A stretch of DNA of 64,000 bases, taken from contig CAXXGF010000075.1 in assembly GCA_963677445.2 (NCBI GenBank), forward strand, positions 1-64,000. Direction: 5' to 3'. Below the pieces are notes generated by a model. That model saw nothing but the letters and a program-made list of their open reading frames with translations, was not told the origin of the DNA and searched no databases. Of the stretch, positions 8,282-16,332 are shown one piece after another. This stretch comes from G963677445 sp963677445 (GTDB lineage Bacteria > Bacteroidota > Ignavibacteria > Ignavibacteriales > Melioribacteraceae). Position numbers and translations under genes: made by a program. Position 1 is the stretch's first letter, and every line of letters starts with the position of its first letter.

Positions 8282-8652
8282 ATATACCTGAAACATTTCT
8301 CTATGATGAAAACAACAGGATAGTATGCCACAGTATCCGGGGTAAAATGAGTGTGAAAACAGCTCTGACAGGTGTTGAGGATGCTTTGGAATTTGTGCGG
8401 AGAGTTGTAAAAAAATATGGCAGATTTAATCTGCTTCTTGATGTAAAGGAGTATATATTCGAAGATATTGAGGCGCATAAAGTCTGGTCACTCGGTTTTA
8501 AGGAAAATGAAATCCTCAAAAAATATGTAATAAAAACTGCCGTTGTTGGTGAGGACAGCCTGAAACTTCAGACAGAAAAAGAAATGATGGAAACCGATCA
8601 GCTCAGTTTTTTTACGGATATTGATGAGGCTGCGGACTGGCTCTCATTATGA
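8278..8652 (+). CDS. SpoIIAA-like (STAS/SEC14-type) small protein
   Basis: 124 residues from a TTG at 8278 overlapping the TGA of the Kef gene by four bases. The fold signature (FNLLLDVKEYIFEDIEAHKV, KYVIKTAVVGEDSLK, SFFTDIDEAADWL) fits the SpoIIAA-like family (PF11964), alpha/beta proteins that probably bind lipids or other hydrophobic ligands; biochemical function is generally unknown. Coupling to an antiporter suggests a regulatory subunit (inference). There is no alternative ATG near the start. Confidence 0.75.
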   Translation: MNIPETFLYDENNRIVCHSIRGKMSVKTALTGVEDALEFVRRVVKKYGRFNLLLDVKEYIFEDIEAHKVWSLGFKENEILKKYVIKTAVVGEDSLKLQTEKEMMETDQLSFFTDIDEAADWLSL

Positions 8653-8962
8653 TTAATGATCCGGGTACTTATAATCGTTTGTTAAGCGAATGTAATTACC
8701 CACTACATCAATATGTCATGCGGTTTATATTTCAAATATTAATAAAATAGAATGATAACATTGGGACGATAATCCATTGTTATAAAACTCTTTACAACCT
8801 CACCCCAACCCCTCTTACGCCACGGCGCACTTTAAAAGCCCTATCAAAGTGAGGGATTTTCCCGGGGGATGCCTCTGGCAAGGGTGGGGTCGGAATGCCG
8901 GAAAAAAACTTCTTCTTTGCTAATTAACATTTTACTCGTTGATAAATCTCTTACCATCTTGC
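8653..8962. other. Intergenic with GC-rich repeat debris
   Basis: No gene seen. From about 8795 to 8900 there is a GC-rich block with CCTCACCCCAACCCC near its left and GGGTGGGGTCGG near its right end, approximately inverted to each other, typical of dispersed intergenic repeats. The 9000s then carry a truncated mobile repeat. Confidence 0.4.
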
Positions 8963-9194
8963 GTAGAATAGAATAAACTCCCTGAAAAACATCTCTTTAG
9001 GAGATGCATAAAATGGCGCATAATTTATAATATTATTAAAAATAATACAATGATAATATATTGGTTCTATACATTATTCACCGAGATAAAAAAAGACCCG
9101 CCCAAGTTGTTTTATTGTTAGATTTTCTTCATTTTTATTTTGCGAATGAAATCCTGTAAGTTATTGTTTTTTATTATTGGGATCAGGAGTTCTG
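8963..9194 (-). repeat. Truncated copy of the CAGAACTCCT MITE family
   Basis: Read on the minus strand from 9194, the sequence follows the intact element at 47048 for about 230 bases: CAGAACTCCTGATC at the end, AAAACAATAACTTACA, TTCGCAAAATAAAA, ACAACTTGGGC, GTATTATTTTTAA and TTTTATGCATCTCCTA. Homology ends near 8963, and the opposite terminus is missing. It ends 43 bases upstream of the next gene, so it may carry or disturb its promoter. Confidence 0.75.
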
Positions 9195-9237
9195 AAACTG
9201 TTAACGGAATAATTATATTTATTAATCAGAGTTGAAA

Positions 9238-10083
9238 ATGCAAAAATATTTTATCTTGTTGTTAATGATATCTATGTTCTCCGGCTGCGCAGAACAATAT
9301 CAGCCTCTTAAAAAAATCAATTCGGATAATAGTAACTCCAGGCTCATTATTTATCCTGTTTCCCCAAAAGATGAATTTGGTCCTAAAAATAATATCGCTG
9401 TAATTGAACACCCGATTGTAATAAGTGACAGCGCTGTTATTTCACAAATTAAAAATGAGTGGTTGCTAACAAAAACAATACCATCAAATAAACCTTATAT
9501 GATGTATAAGGCTATTTTTTATGTAAATAACAGAGCAAGAGAATACTGTTTCTTTGATGATAAATTTCAGCTATTATTCAGTGAGGGAAGTTTTTACCAT
9601 TTTTCCGGGACACTTCTGTTTAAGCATAAAACATCATTTCAAGATTGTCCCGATTATTATCTTTCATTTGATGATGTATATTCCGCGCGGGCTTTAAGAA
9701 AAGGAATGTCGGATATGGGGGGGATTATAATAGAAAAGGAAGGTCAGTGTGAAAAGTGGAGAAGTTTTGAAGGAAGATTTGAGATACCTTTTATTGATGA
9801 CACCCTTACTCATGAAGAGAAATGGAATGAGTTGGAAGATACCGTAAAGACATTTATTGATAGGAATGAGTTTGGATATTGTTATCGTTCCGACACTCAC
9901 ATCATTTATCTTTCATGCGATGAGATAGTATCGGATTCCCTTTTTCCAATCTATGATATTTTAGGAGAATATCATAAATATTCCTCAATCGGCTTCCGGA
10001 CGATAGGTGTTAGCAAGTCTGATATAGAATTAATTGCCGAAATCAACAATGCTTCAATATCAAAGATCACCGGGAGAGAATGA
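9238..10083 (+). CDS. Lipoprotein of unknown function
   Basis: 281 residues from the ATG at 9238; a TTG six bases earlier is possible. Lipoprotein signal YFILLLMISMFSGC (lipobox FSGC), so a membrane lipoprotein. The body has mixed alpha/beta character with Cys residues (REYCFFDD, FQDCPDYYLSF, EGQCEKW) and no motif I recognise. Codon usage is AT-rich. It stands alone between a truncated mobile repeat and the convergent GH13 gene. Confidence 0.7.
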   Translation: MQKYFILLLMISMFSGCAEQYQPLKKINSDNSNSRLIIYPVSPKDEFGPKNNIAVIEHPIVISDSAVISQIKNEWLLTKTIPSNKPYMMYKAIFYVNNRAREYCFFDDKFQLLFSEGSFYHFSGTLLFKHKTSFQDCPDYYLSFDDVYSARALRKGMSDMGGIIIEKEGQCEKWRSFEGRFEIPFIDDTLTHEEKWNELEDTVKTFIDRNEFGYCYRSDTHIIYLSCDEIVSDSLFPIYDILGEYHKYSSIGFRTIGVSKSDIELIAEINNASISKITGRE

Positions 10084-10109
10084 AAAAAAGGACAGAATTA
10101 AATTCCGTC

Positions 10110-12020
10110 CTACAATTTTTGAATGAGTATCGCGGCGCTTTCAGGGGGCATCTGAATTTTAAGAGCGCCTTTATCTTTCCGCTGAACTTTATATCCCGAT
10201 AATATCTCTTCATACTGATTATCATATTTAACAGAAATGTCAATTTCCCCGGTTTTATCGCTAACGTTAAAAATGGCGATAGCTTCATTCTTCCCGTCAT
10301 ACCTGCTATAGGCGAGTAATTTTCTTTCATTATCAGTAATAAGGAATTCCAGTTTTCCTGTCTGAAGAACCGGGTTATCATTTCGGATTTTTATCATTTC
10401 CCTGTACATGGAGAATATTCTTTCGTCAAATTTCACCTCATCAACCGGGCGGTTTTTTCCATAGGGATGTACTTTTTCCGGTTCAAAATCATAATCGGGC
10501 CAGATAAGGGGTTTGCGGGTATCATCCATATCAGCTCCCCACATTCCCATTTCATCCCCTGCCCAGATATGGGGGGATCCAATATAAGTAAACTGGTGAG
10601 TCAGAAGAAGTTTCAGGGTATTTAATGTCTTCTCATCAGGTTTATTGATCTTGTAGTCATTGCCGGGAGAGGGCGCGGCCTCATATTTATATTTTTTTTC
10701 ATGATTATATAAAGATGTTAAAACTCTCGGGGCGTCATGGCTCGCGGCCAGATTCATCATAGCGTAATTATTCTGTTCCCTCAGATTTGATCGGAAGGAA
10801 TTCAGGCTGTCGACAAACTCAGATACGTTTATTTCAGCAGGGGCTTTGGCGAAAAAGTGACGAGCCGCCCGGTACCATCTGTAATTCATAACGCCGTCAA
10901 AAATATCACCCTCCAGGTATGGTTTCGGATCGAGAAATTTGTCGGGGAATTCCTCCCACCATATCTCTCCGAGAAGATAAGCGTCGGGATTGATATTTCT
11001 TACATATTTCCTGTAATCGCGCCAGAAACCGAGGGGCAGATCGGCCGCGACGTCGAGCCGGAAGCCATCCACGCCATCTGAGGGATCACCATCTCCATTG
11101 GGGTCAAGCCAGCGGGCGCATACATTAAATATGTGATTTTTTGTTTTTTCATTGGCAATATTGCCTTCGAACGCTTTTACTGATTTTGCATGATCAACAA
11201 ATTCAGTCTCTTTTATTTCGGGCAGATCAGGCACATTCATCCAGCCCCGGTATTCAAATTCATTTTCATGAGTTTCGGGATCGTCAAACTTCTTAACCCA
11301 GTACCAGTCCCTGTATTTTGATTTTTCACCATTTTTCAGGATATCCTCCCAGGCCCAGAAGGTCTGGCCGGTATGGTTCCATGAATAATCAAGGATCACC
11401 CTGATACCTTTGTCGTGAAATGCTTTAATAACATCAACGAACATTTTATCGGCGCCTGTCATTTTCCAGGTTGTGGGATCATCAGGAATTTCTGCGGCTA
11501 TAAGTTTCACATCCTTTTCTGGAGAAGGACCAAAATTGCGGTCGATATGGCGCCAGTGTTTCGCGTCATATTTGTGCAGGGAGGGGGCGTCATTCAGAGG
11601 ATTAAAATAGATGGCGGTCACTCCCAGGGAATCGAGGTAATCTATTTTGTCAAGCACACCCTGAAGATCTCCCCCGTAACGGCGGACAAGGGTTTTTTGG
11701 TTGATATGTGAGATGGGATTTCCGTTAAAATCTTTTTTACCCTCCAGCTCTTTAAACCAGGGATCAGGTTTATACCAGTCATGTGTCCAGGGGGTTATTT
11801 CCCATTTCTCAGGTATCACGCCGGGGTATGCCCCTTTTATATCCTCTCTTGTCGGGTCATTTGTGGTATCGCCATTCCGGAACCGTTCAACAAATACCTG
11901 GTACCAGACGACATGTTTCGACCATTCCGGCGCGTCGGTAATTGCCGTTTTTTGAATCTGCCTGTTTTCCGAACAGGAAATAAGAATTACAACAATAAAT
12001 AATATTAAGATTTTTCTCAT
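10110..12020 (-). CDS. GH13 alpha-amylase-family lipoprotein (neopullulanase/cyclomaltodextrinase-like)
   Basis: 636 residues. Lipoprotein signal with VILISC (Cys16). The TIM barrel contains all four GH13 regions: ILDYSWNHTG (Asp211, Asn215, His216), GVDGFRLDVAADLP (nucleophile Asp323), LLGEIWWEE (acid/base Glu352) and NLAASHDAPR (His428-Asp429). WYQVFVERFRNGD at the barrel entry and RRYGGDLQGVLDKIDYL are typical of periplasmic maltodextrin-active members. An all-beta C-terminal domain follows (about 550-636, EFLITDNERKLLAYSRY). It hydrolyses alpha-1,4 (possibly alpha-1,6) glucans at the cell envelope. The gene is monocistronic as far as seen, with the sulfatase upstream on the same strand after about 325 bases of repeat-rich DNA. 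Confidence 0.88.
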   Translation of the reverse strand: MRKILILFIVVILISCSENRQIQKTAITDAPEWSKHVVWYQVFVERFRNGDTTNDPTREDIKGAYPGVIPEKWEITPWTHDWYKPDPWFKELEGKKDFNGNPISHINQKTLVRRYGGDLQGVLDKIDYLDSLGVTAIYFNPLNDAPSLHKYDAKHWRHIDRNFGPSPEKDVKLIAAEIPDDPTTWKMTGADKMFVDVIKAFHDKGIRVILDYSWNHTGQTFWAWEDILKNGEKSKYRDWYWVKKFDDPETHENEFEYRGWMNVPDLPEIKETEFVDHAKSVKAFEGNIANEKTKNHIFNVCARWLDPNGDGDPSDGVDGFRLDVAADLPLGFWRDYRKYVRNINPDAYLLGEIWWEEFPDKFLDPKPYLEGDIFDGVMNYRWYRAARHFFAKAPAEINVSEFVDSLNSFRSNLREQNNYAMMNLAASHDAPRVLTSLYNHEKKYKYEAAPSPGNDYKINKPDEKTLNTLKLLLTHQFTYIGSPHIWAGDEMGMWGADMDDTRKPLIWPDYDFEPEKVHPYGKNRPVDEVKFDERIFSMYREMIKIRNDNPVLQTGKLEFLITDNERKLLAYSRYDGKNEAIAIFNVSDKTGEIDISVKYDNQYEEILSGYKVQRKDKGALKIQMPPESAAILIQKL

Positions 12021-12345
12021 AATAATCTATTCTCTATTTTATTGATTTTTAGATCCGTAGGACAGGCTTTCCAGCCTGTCCTTCCCGAGAGACCTCAACC
12101 GCCGTGGCGTGCCGCCTGTCCTATCTGCATGGACCATTCCGGCCGCCTGTAAGTACCTGTCTTGTCAGAAGGGACAAATCAAGGTGCCTGAGATTTAACA
12201 ACTTGATGATAAAAATCCAGGCGTCTGAGAACAGGAACACTCAGGTGAACAGAATTTCCCCGGCAGGGACAGGCTCCAGAGGGATAAACTGGAAAGCATG
12301 TCCTACATATTTGTTCCAAACTATATTCCCCAGTTATCCAGGTAA
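12021..12345. repeat. Repeat-rich spacer with inverted GGACAGGC units
   Basis: No gene. A 22-base palindrome-like unit GGACAGGCTTTCCAGCCTGTCC would span 12060-12081 (first half GGACAGGCT, second AGCCTGTCC), and its relative CTGGAAAGCATGTCCTAC lies inverted at about 12289-12306. The same unit recurs at 21965-21986. This is a REP-type intergenic repeat between the sulfatase and GH13 genes. Confidence 0.6.
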
Positions 12346-13944
12346 TTATTTTAATTTCTCCAGATCGCTTTTTATAAATTTTTTGTCAAGCTCTTCGGAA
12401 TCGCCATATTTTTCGCGAAGGTTCATAAGATCGAGACTGAGGCTGTGAGCAACCCTTGAAAGCTCGCCGTCACCATAAACATTTTTCATTTCATGGGGGT
12501 CCATGGTGAGATCGTAAAGCTCCCATTCATCGATGTCATAATAAAAATGAATCAGCTTAAAATGTTTTGTTCTTATGCCGTAATGTCTTTTAACTGAATG
12601 GATACCGGGATACTCATAATAATGGTAATATACTGCGCGCCTCCATCTGTCATTATTCCCGGAAAAAAGAGGAAGCATACTCATACCCTGCATCTCTGCC
12701 GGAACAGCTACACCCGCGGTTTCGAGAATTGTGGAGGCGTAATCGATATTCTGCACAAGGTCTTCGTTTACGGAACCTGGTTGTATTTTACCGGGCCAGC
12801 GGATTAGTAAGGGAGTCCGGAATGATTCTTCATACATAAATCTTTTATCGAACCAGCCATGTTCGCCGAGGAAAAATCCCTGGTCCGATGTATAAATTAC
12901 CATTGTGTTTTCAGCAAGTCCTTCTTCATCGAGCAGATCGAGCAGTCTGCCGATATTTCTGTCGACGCTCAGAATTGTCCCCAGGTAATCCTCCATACAT
13001 CGTCTGTATTTCCATTTGGTCAGGGCTTTTCCATCGGGGGTGTTTTTCTCAAAATCTTTGTTTATGGGGCCATATACCGCATCCCATTTCTCTTTTTCCG
13101 AGCTGTTCAGTCTGTTGTATCTTTCTGTGTACTTATTTTCATACCAATCGTAAAACTCTTCTTTCCCAAGTTCCTTAAGGATATCAGGATTTATTTTATT
13201 ATCCATACTCAGGGCCATATGATCGGCGATTCTCATTTCCGCTTCTTTAGCGGCGCTGCCTCTTCCGGAGTAATCATCAAACAAGGTCTCAGGTTCCGGT
13301 ATCTCTTTATCGGCGAATGCCCCGATATCTTCCATTGAGGGCCACCATTGCCTGTGGGAAGCTTTATGATTATACATTAACATGAATGGTTTTTTTGTGT
13401 CACGGATTGACTTAATGAAATCAGCCGCTATATCGGTAATGATATCGGTGACATAACCATGGTCTGTGACAATTCCTTCGGGAGTCAGGAATTCCGGATC
13501 GTAATAATTTCCCTGGTCGGGTAAAATCTTCCAGTAATCAAATCCGGTCGGCTCCGATTTCAGATGCCATTTCCCGATAACGGCTGTCTGATAGCCATTT
13601 TCCCTGAGTATTTTAGGAAATGTAACCTGTGATGAATCAAACCTGTCGAGATTATTTCTTACCCCGTTCAGGTGACTGAATTTACCTGTTAGCGCGACTG
13701 CTCTGCTGGGAGCGCTGATTGAATTTGTTACAAAGGAATTTTGGGAAATCATTCCCTCCCCGGCAAGTCTGTCAATATTGGGAGTCTGTATCAGGTTCGA
13801 TCCGTAGGCGCTGATTGCCTGACAGGCGTGATCATCCGACATAATCAGGATGATATTGGGGCGTTTTGCCTTATTTTCATCAGGATTTTTGCCGCATGAA
13901 AAAAGAATAGTGGCCGCGGCAATAATTATCAGCAGTCTTTTCAT
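12346..13944 (-). CDS. Serine-type sulfatase lipoprotein
   Basis: 532 residues. Lipobox LFSC (Cys17). The sulfatase N-terminus NIILIMSDDHA supplies metal-binding Asp37/Asp38. The formylglycine signature reads SAPSRAVALTG with Ser77 in the oxidised position (S-x-P-S-R), so this is a serine-type enzyme needing an anaerobic radical-SAM maturase (anSME), which is not in this window. GKWHLKSEPTG, the metal-site segment YTSDQGFFLGEHGWFDKRFMY and the C-terminal RTKHFKLIHFYYDIDEWELY-type strand-helix complete the S1 family layout. It removes sulfate esters from a glycan or similar substrate at the envelope. Together with the nearby GH13 gene it suggests carbohydrate scavenging, although no SusC/D pair is present. 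Confidence 0.88.
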   Translation of the reverse strand: MKRLLIIIAAATILFSCGKNPDENKAKRPNIILIMSDDHACQAISAYGSNLIQTPNIDRLAGEGMISQNSFVTNSISAPSRAVALTGKFSHLNGVRNNLDRFDSSQVTFPKILRENGYQTAVIGKWHLKSEPTGFDYWKILPDQGNYYDPEFLTPEGIVTDHGYVTDIITDIAADFIKSIRDTKKPFMLMYNHKASHRQWWPSMEDIGAFADKEIPEPETLFDDYSGRGSAAKEAEMRIADHMALSMDNKINPDILKELGKEEFYDWYENKYTERYNRLNSSEKEKWDAVYGPINKDFEKNTPDGKALTKWKYRRCMEDYLGTILSVDRNIGRLLDLLDEEGLAENTMVIYTSDQGFFLGEHGWFDKRFMYEESFRTPLLIRWPGKIQPGSVNEDLVQNIDYASTILETAGVAVPAEMQGMSMLPLFSGNNDRWRRAVYYHYYEYPGIHSVKRHYGIRTKHFKLIHFYYDIDEWELYDLTMDPHEMKNVYGDGELSRVAHSLSLDLMNLREKYGDSEELDKKFIKSDLEKLK

Positions 13945-14040
13945 ATTAACATCCGGTTATTGGTGACGCAATCAAATTTAAAGATACAATTATTTATTGA
14001 AAAAAGAATCAGCTGAAGGAAAGAATCGCATAGTTTTAAA

Positions 14041-14647
14041 CTATCTAAAAAACATATCATCTTTCCAGTTTGCAGGATTATTAAGGATATAATTACTGAT
14101 TTTTAAAAATGATTTTTCATTCCGTATAATATGATCATGAAATCCATCCTGCCAGTCAAAATTGTATTCAAGACGATTTGTATGTTTTGTCACTGCTGAT
14201 TTATATGAGCCGATTATTGAAGATACAGTATTTTTGCCCTGATTTTGAAATCTTATTTGCCCGGGTGTTTTTTTATCATCATTCGGAATTTTTTTGATCA
14301 AATTGATGCGGTTGTAGAGACAAGGCATGCCTTGTCTCTACAGGGTGCATATTCCGATCAGTGGCATAGTCTTCATTCCCAATTAATTTAATTATACCAT
14401 GAATATGATTGGGCATAACAACAAACGATTCCAATTCAATATTTTTTGCGTGATTTTTAATTTCATACCAGAGAACATCAGCAATAACTCCTATATGTGA
14501 TAGCACCATCCTGTTGTTTACTATTTCACCAAAATAGCACTCCCGCTCAAATGCGCAGATGGTAATAAAATATGCTGCGTCGTTGGCGTAATCCCAATCT
14601 TGGAGTCTTGCAGATTCAATTCTGTATTTCTCTCTGAATTTAGCCAT
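14041..14647 (-). pseudogene. REP-associated tyrosine transposase (RAYT/TnpA-REP), frameshifted
   Basis: The N-terminal 122 residues (14647-14279) have the Y1 transposase pattern: YHITICAFERECYFGE-like segment (AAYFITICAFERECYFGEIV) and the HUH-type VVMPNHIHGII. The C-terminal part (14328-14041), in another frame, reads GKNTVSSIIGSYKSAVTKHT and WQDGFHDHIIRNEKSFLKIS, with the last part supplying the helix after the catalytic region. The frames join if one A is removed from the A7 run near 14290-14296. A perfect 28-base palindrome at 14314-14341 lies inside the gene and is translated as part of PVETRHALSL. RAYTs mobilise REP palindromes as single-stranded DNA. Broken by an insertion or a homopolymer error. 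Confidence 0.8.
14314..14341. repeat. REP palindrome inside the RAYT gene
   Basis: Perfect 28-base palindrome built of GTAGAGACAAGGCA and its complement. An identical copy sits at 22126-22153 in an intergenic region. This is the probable substrate unit of the RAYT. Confidence 0.8.
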
Positions 14648-14964
14648 ATCTTTTTACCCCGGCCAATCTTTTTGAATTATTTCAATAGGAATTAAAATAC
14701 TAATTATCTATTAAATATACATAGGAATCTAAATTGGAGCTATAAAAATATGTTTTATATTCCTGTTCCTTTATATCGAACTGATGTTGATATTATATAG
14801 TAAAGTTGATATCAGGCCAATATGGAGATAATGGCGGCAAAATCCAAAAAATTCCTTTCCTTTTAGTGTCCCTTGTGACTTCCTTGTGTCCTTTGTGGTT
14901 AAACTTCCTCAGGAATTAATTTTGAAATAGCCAATTCATTTTATATTTTTGGTTTGTTAAATAA
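14648..14964. other. Intergenic, no gene seen
   Basis: AT-rich spacer containing the dispersed phrase CCTTGTGTCCTTTGTGG (about 14890-14907). It should include the promoter of the cobalamin-controlled operon. Confidence 0.35.
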
Positions 14965-15112
14965 TTACGGTGCCTCATGCGTGAGGAGAATAGGGAATCC
15001 GGTGAAAATCCGGAGCTGCCCCGTAACTGTAAGAGACGTCCTGAATGATGCCACTGCATGAATTTTGTGGGAAGGCGATATTGTTGTCTCGAGCCAGGAG
15101 ACCTGCCGTAGT
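14965..15112 (+). promoter_or_regulatory. Cobalamin (AdoCbl-type) riboswitch
   Basis: All core elements appear in order: GGTGCC (14969), GGGAATCCGGTGAAAATCCG, GAGCTGCCCCGTAACTGTAAG core split over 15011-15034, GCCACTG (15051-15057), GTGGGAAGG (15068-15076) and the B12 box GAGCCAGGAGACCTGCC (15091-15107). It heads the four-gene operon 15373-21931, whose expression should fall when intracellular cobalamin is high. The 260 bases after it hold the expression platform; AGAAGGCCCGGGGGCGGG at about 15311-15328 could contribute to a hairpin. Confidence 0.95.
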
Positions 15113-15372
15113 TTTGATCAGTTAATAACCTTCGCGGGTAAGGTTGCTGTTATGAGTAATTTTATTACATATCGATTTTTCCTCCCCCCCAGGCATTATT
15201 TGCCCTCTGAAGGTATATCTGATCCAAAGCTGAATCTGTCGCGGTCTGTGTTTTAAAAACATAAACCAAAGAAAATTTTTTCGCCTGTCCTGATTCTCTC
15301 TTCTAATAAGAAGAAGGCCCGGGGGCGGGTTAAAAATTCTTTTCAAGCGGTGGAAAGAAATGGAAAACACTG

Positions 15373-16332
15373 ATGAAACAAGCGTTTTTGATAATATGTA
15401 CTTTTTACTGTATTTCCGTTATCCATGCCCAATATGATCCCTGGGCCGACAGCGTAATATCCTTCCAGCCCGGTACCATGACCACCTTCGGGCAGGATTC
15501 CGCCTATTTCCCCATGAACATACTCGGCGCGACCGACACAAACGCTACATGGACAACCCCCTGTTCCGATCCTGCCGGGGTAGTTTCACTGGGACTCGGG
15601 GGAGAGATTATCCTTCATTTTTCAGATAACACAATTTATAACGGACCGGGTCCTGATTTCACAATATTCGAGAACGCTTTCCAGATACAGTTCGGTCCCC
15701 GCGCGGGAGAAATATTTGCCGAACCTGCTGTTGTATCTGTAAGTCCGGATGGAATAAACTTTTATGAATTTCCCTGGGATTCCATTTCTCTCGACGGGTG
15801 TGCGGGAATTACCCCTACTAATGGCGCCGCCGATCCGTTAAACCCGGATGAAAGCGGGGGTGACAACTTTGACTTAACTTCGCTCGGACTGGACAGTATT
15901 TCATATATTAAGCTGACAGATGTTTCCGCGATAATCCGCTCCGATACTTCTCATCCCTTTTTTGATTATACCGCCAACGGATTTGATCTCGACGCTGTGG
16001 CGGGGCTTTATGCCAACCTTGTTACATCTGTCAAACCTGTCGAAGGAAAGGGAAGAAAGTCTGCCGAAAATATTGCAATTTCACCGAACCCGGTTAACAG
16101 AAGTTCTTCGGGAATAATAAAGCTTAACTGGGTTACGGAAACTCCATCAGATAACAATATATTAGTATACAATATACTGGGTGAGCTGGTGACAGAAATT
16201 CATTTGCCTTCTCTGACTGCCGGTCCCCAGAAGGTGTCACTTCCGGTAACCAATTTTTCCAGCGGTATATATATTGCTGTAATATCATGGGAAAATAATC
16301 GAAAATCGGCAAAATTCAGTGTTGTAAGGTAA
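15373..16332 (+). CDS. Secreted T9SS surface protein of B12 operon
   Basis: 319 residues. Signal peptide MKQAFLIICTFYCISVIHA. Residues about 20-215 form one beta-rich domain with PGTMTTFGQDSAYFP, LGLGGEIILHFSDNTIYNGP, GPDFTIFENAF, AVVSVSPDGINFYEF and YTANGFDLDAVAGLYA, the pattern of the cell-surface proteins found beside cobalamin transporters in Bacteroidota. Residues about 235-319 are a T9SS type A sorting domain (ISPNPVNRSSSG, VYNILGELVTEI, SSGIYIAVISWEN), so it is exported and attached to the outer surface. First gene after the B12 riboswitch, and its stop codon overlaps the next start (TAATG). It probably captures cobalamin or a complex for the receptor (inference). Function resembles Bacteroides BtuH in context, but homology was not tested. 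Confidence 0.8.
   Translation: MKQAFLIICTFYCISVIHAQYDPWADSVISFQPGTMTTFGQDSAYFPMNILGATDTNATWTTPCSDPAGVVSLGLGGEIILHFSDNTIYNGPGPDFTIFENAFQIQFGPRAGEIFAEPAVVSVSPDGINFYEFPWDSISLDGCAGITPTNGAADPLNPDESGGDNFDLTSLGLDSISYIKLTDVSAIIRSDTSHPFFDYTANGFDLDAVAGLYANLVTSVKPVEGKGRKSAENIAISPNPVNRSSSGIIKLNWVTETPSDNNILVYNILGELVTEIHLPSLTAGPQKVSLPVTNFSSGIYIAVISWENNRKSAKFSVVR

Noticed and set aside
15065..15256. 63-codon open frame
   Set aside because: Overlaps the B12 box of the riboswitch and its expression platform; no coding signature.
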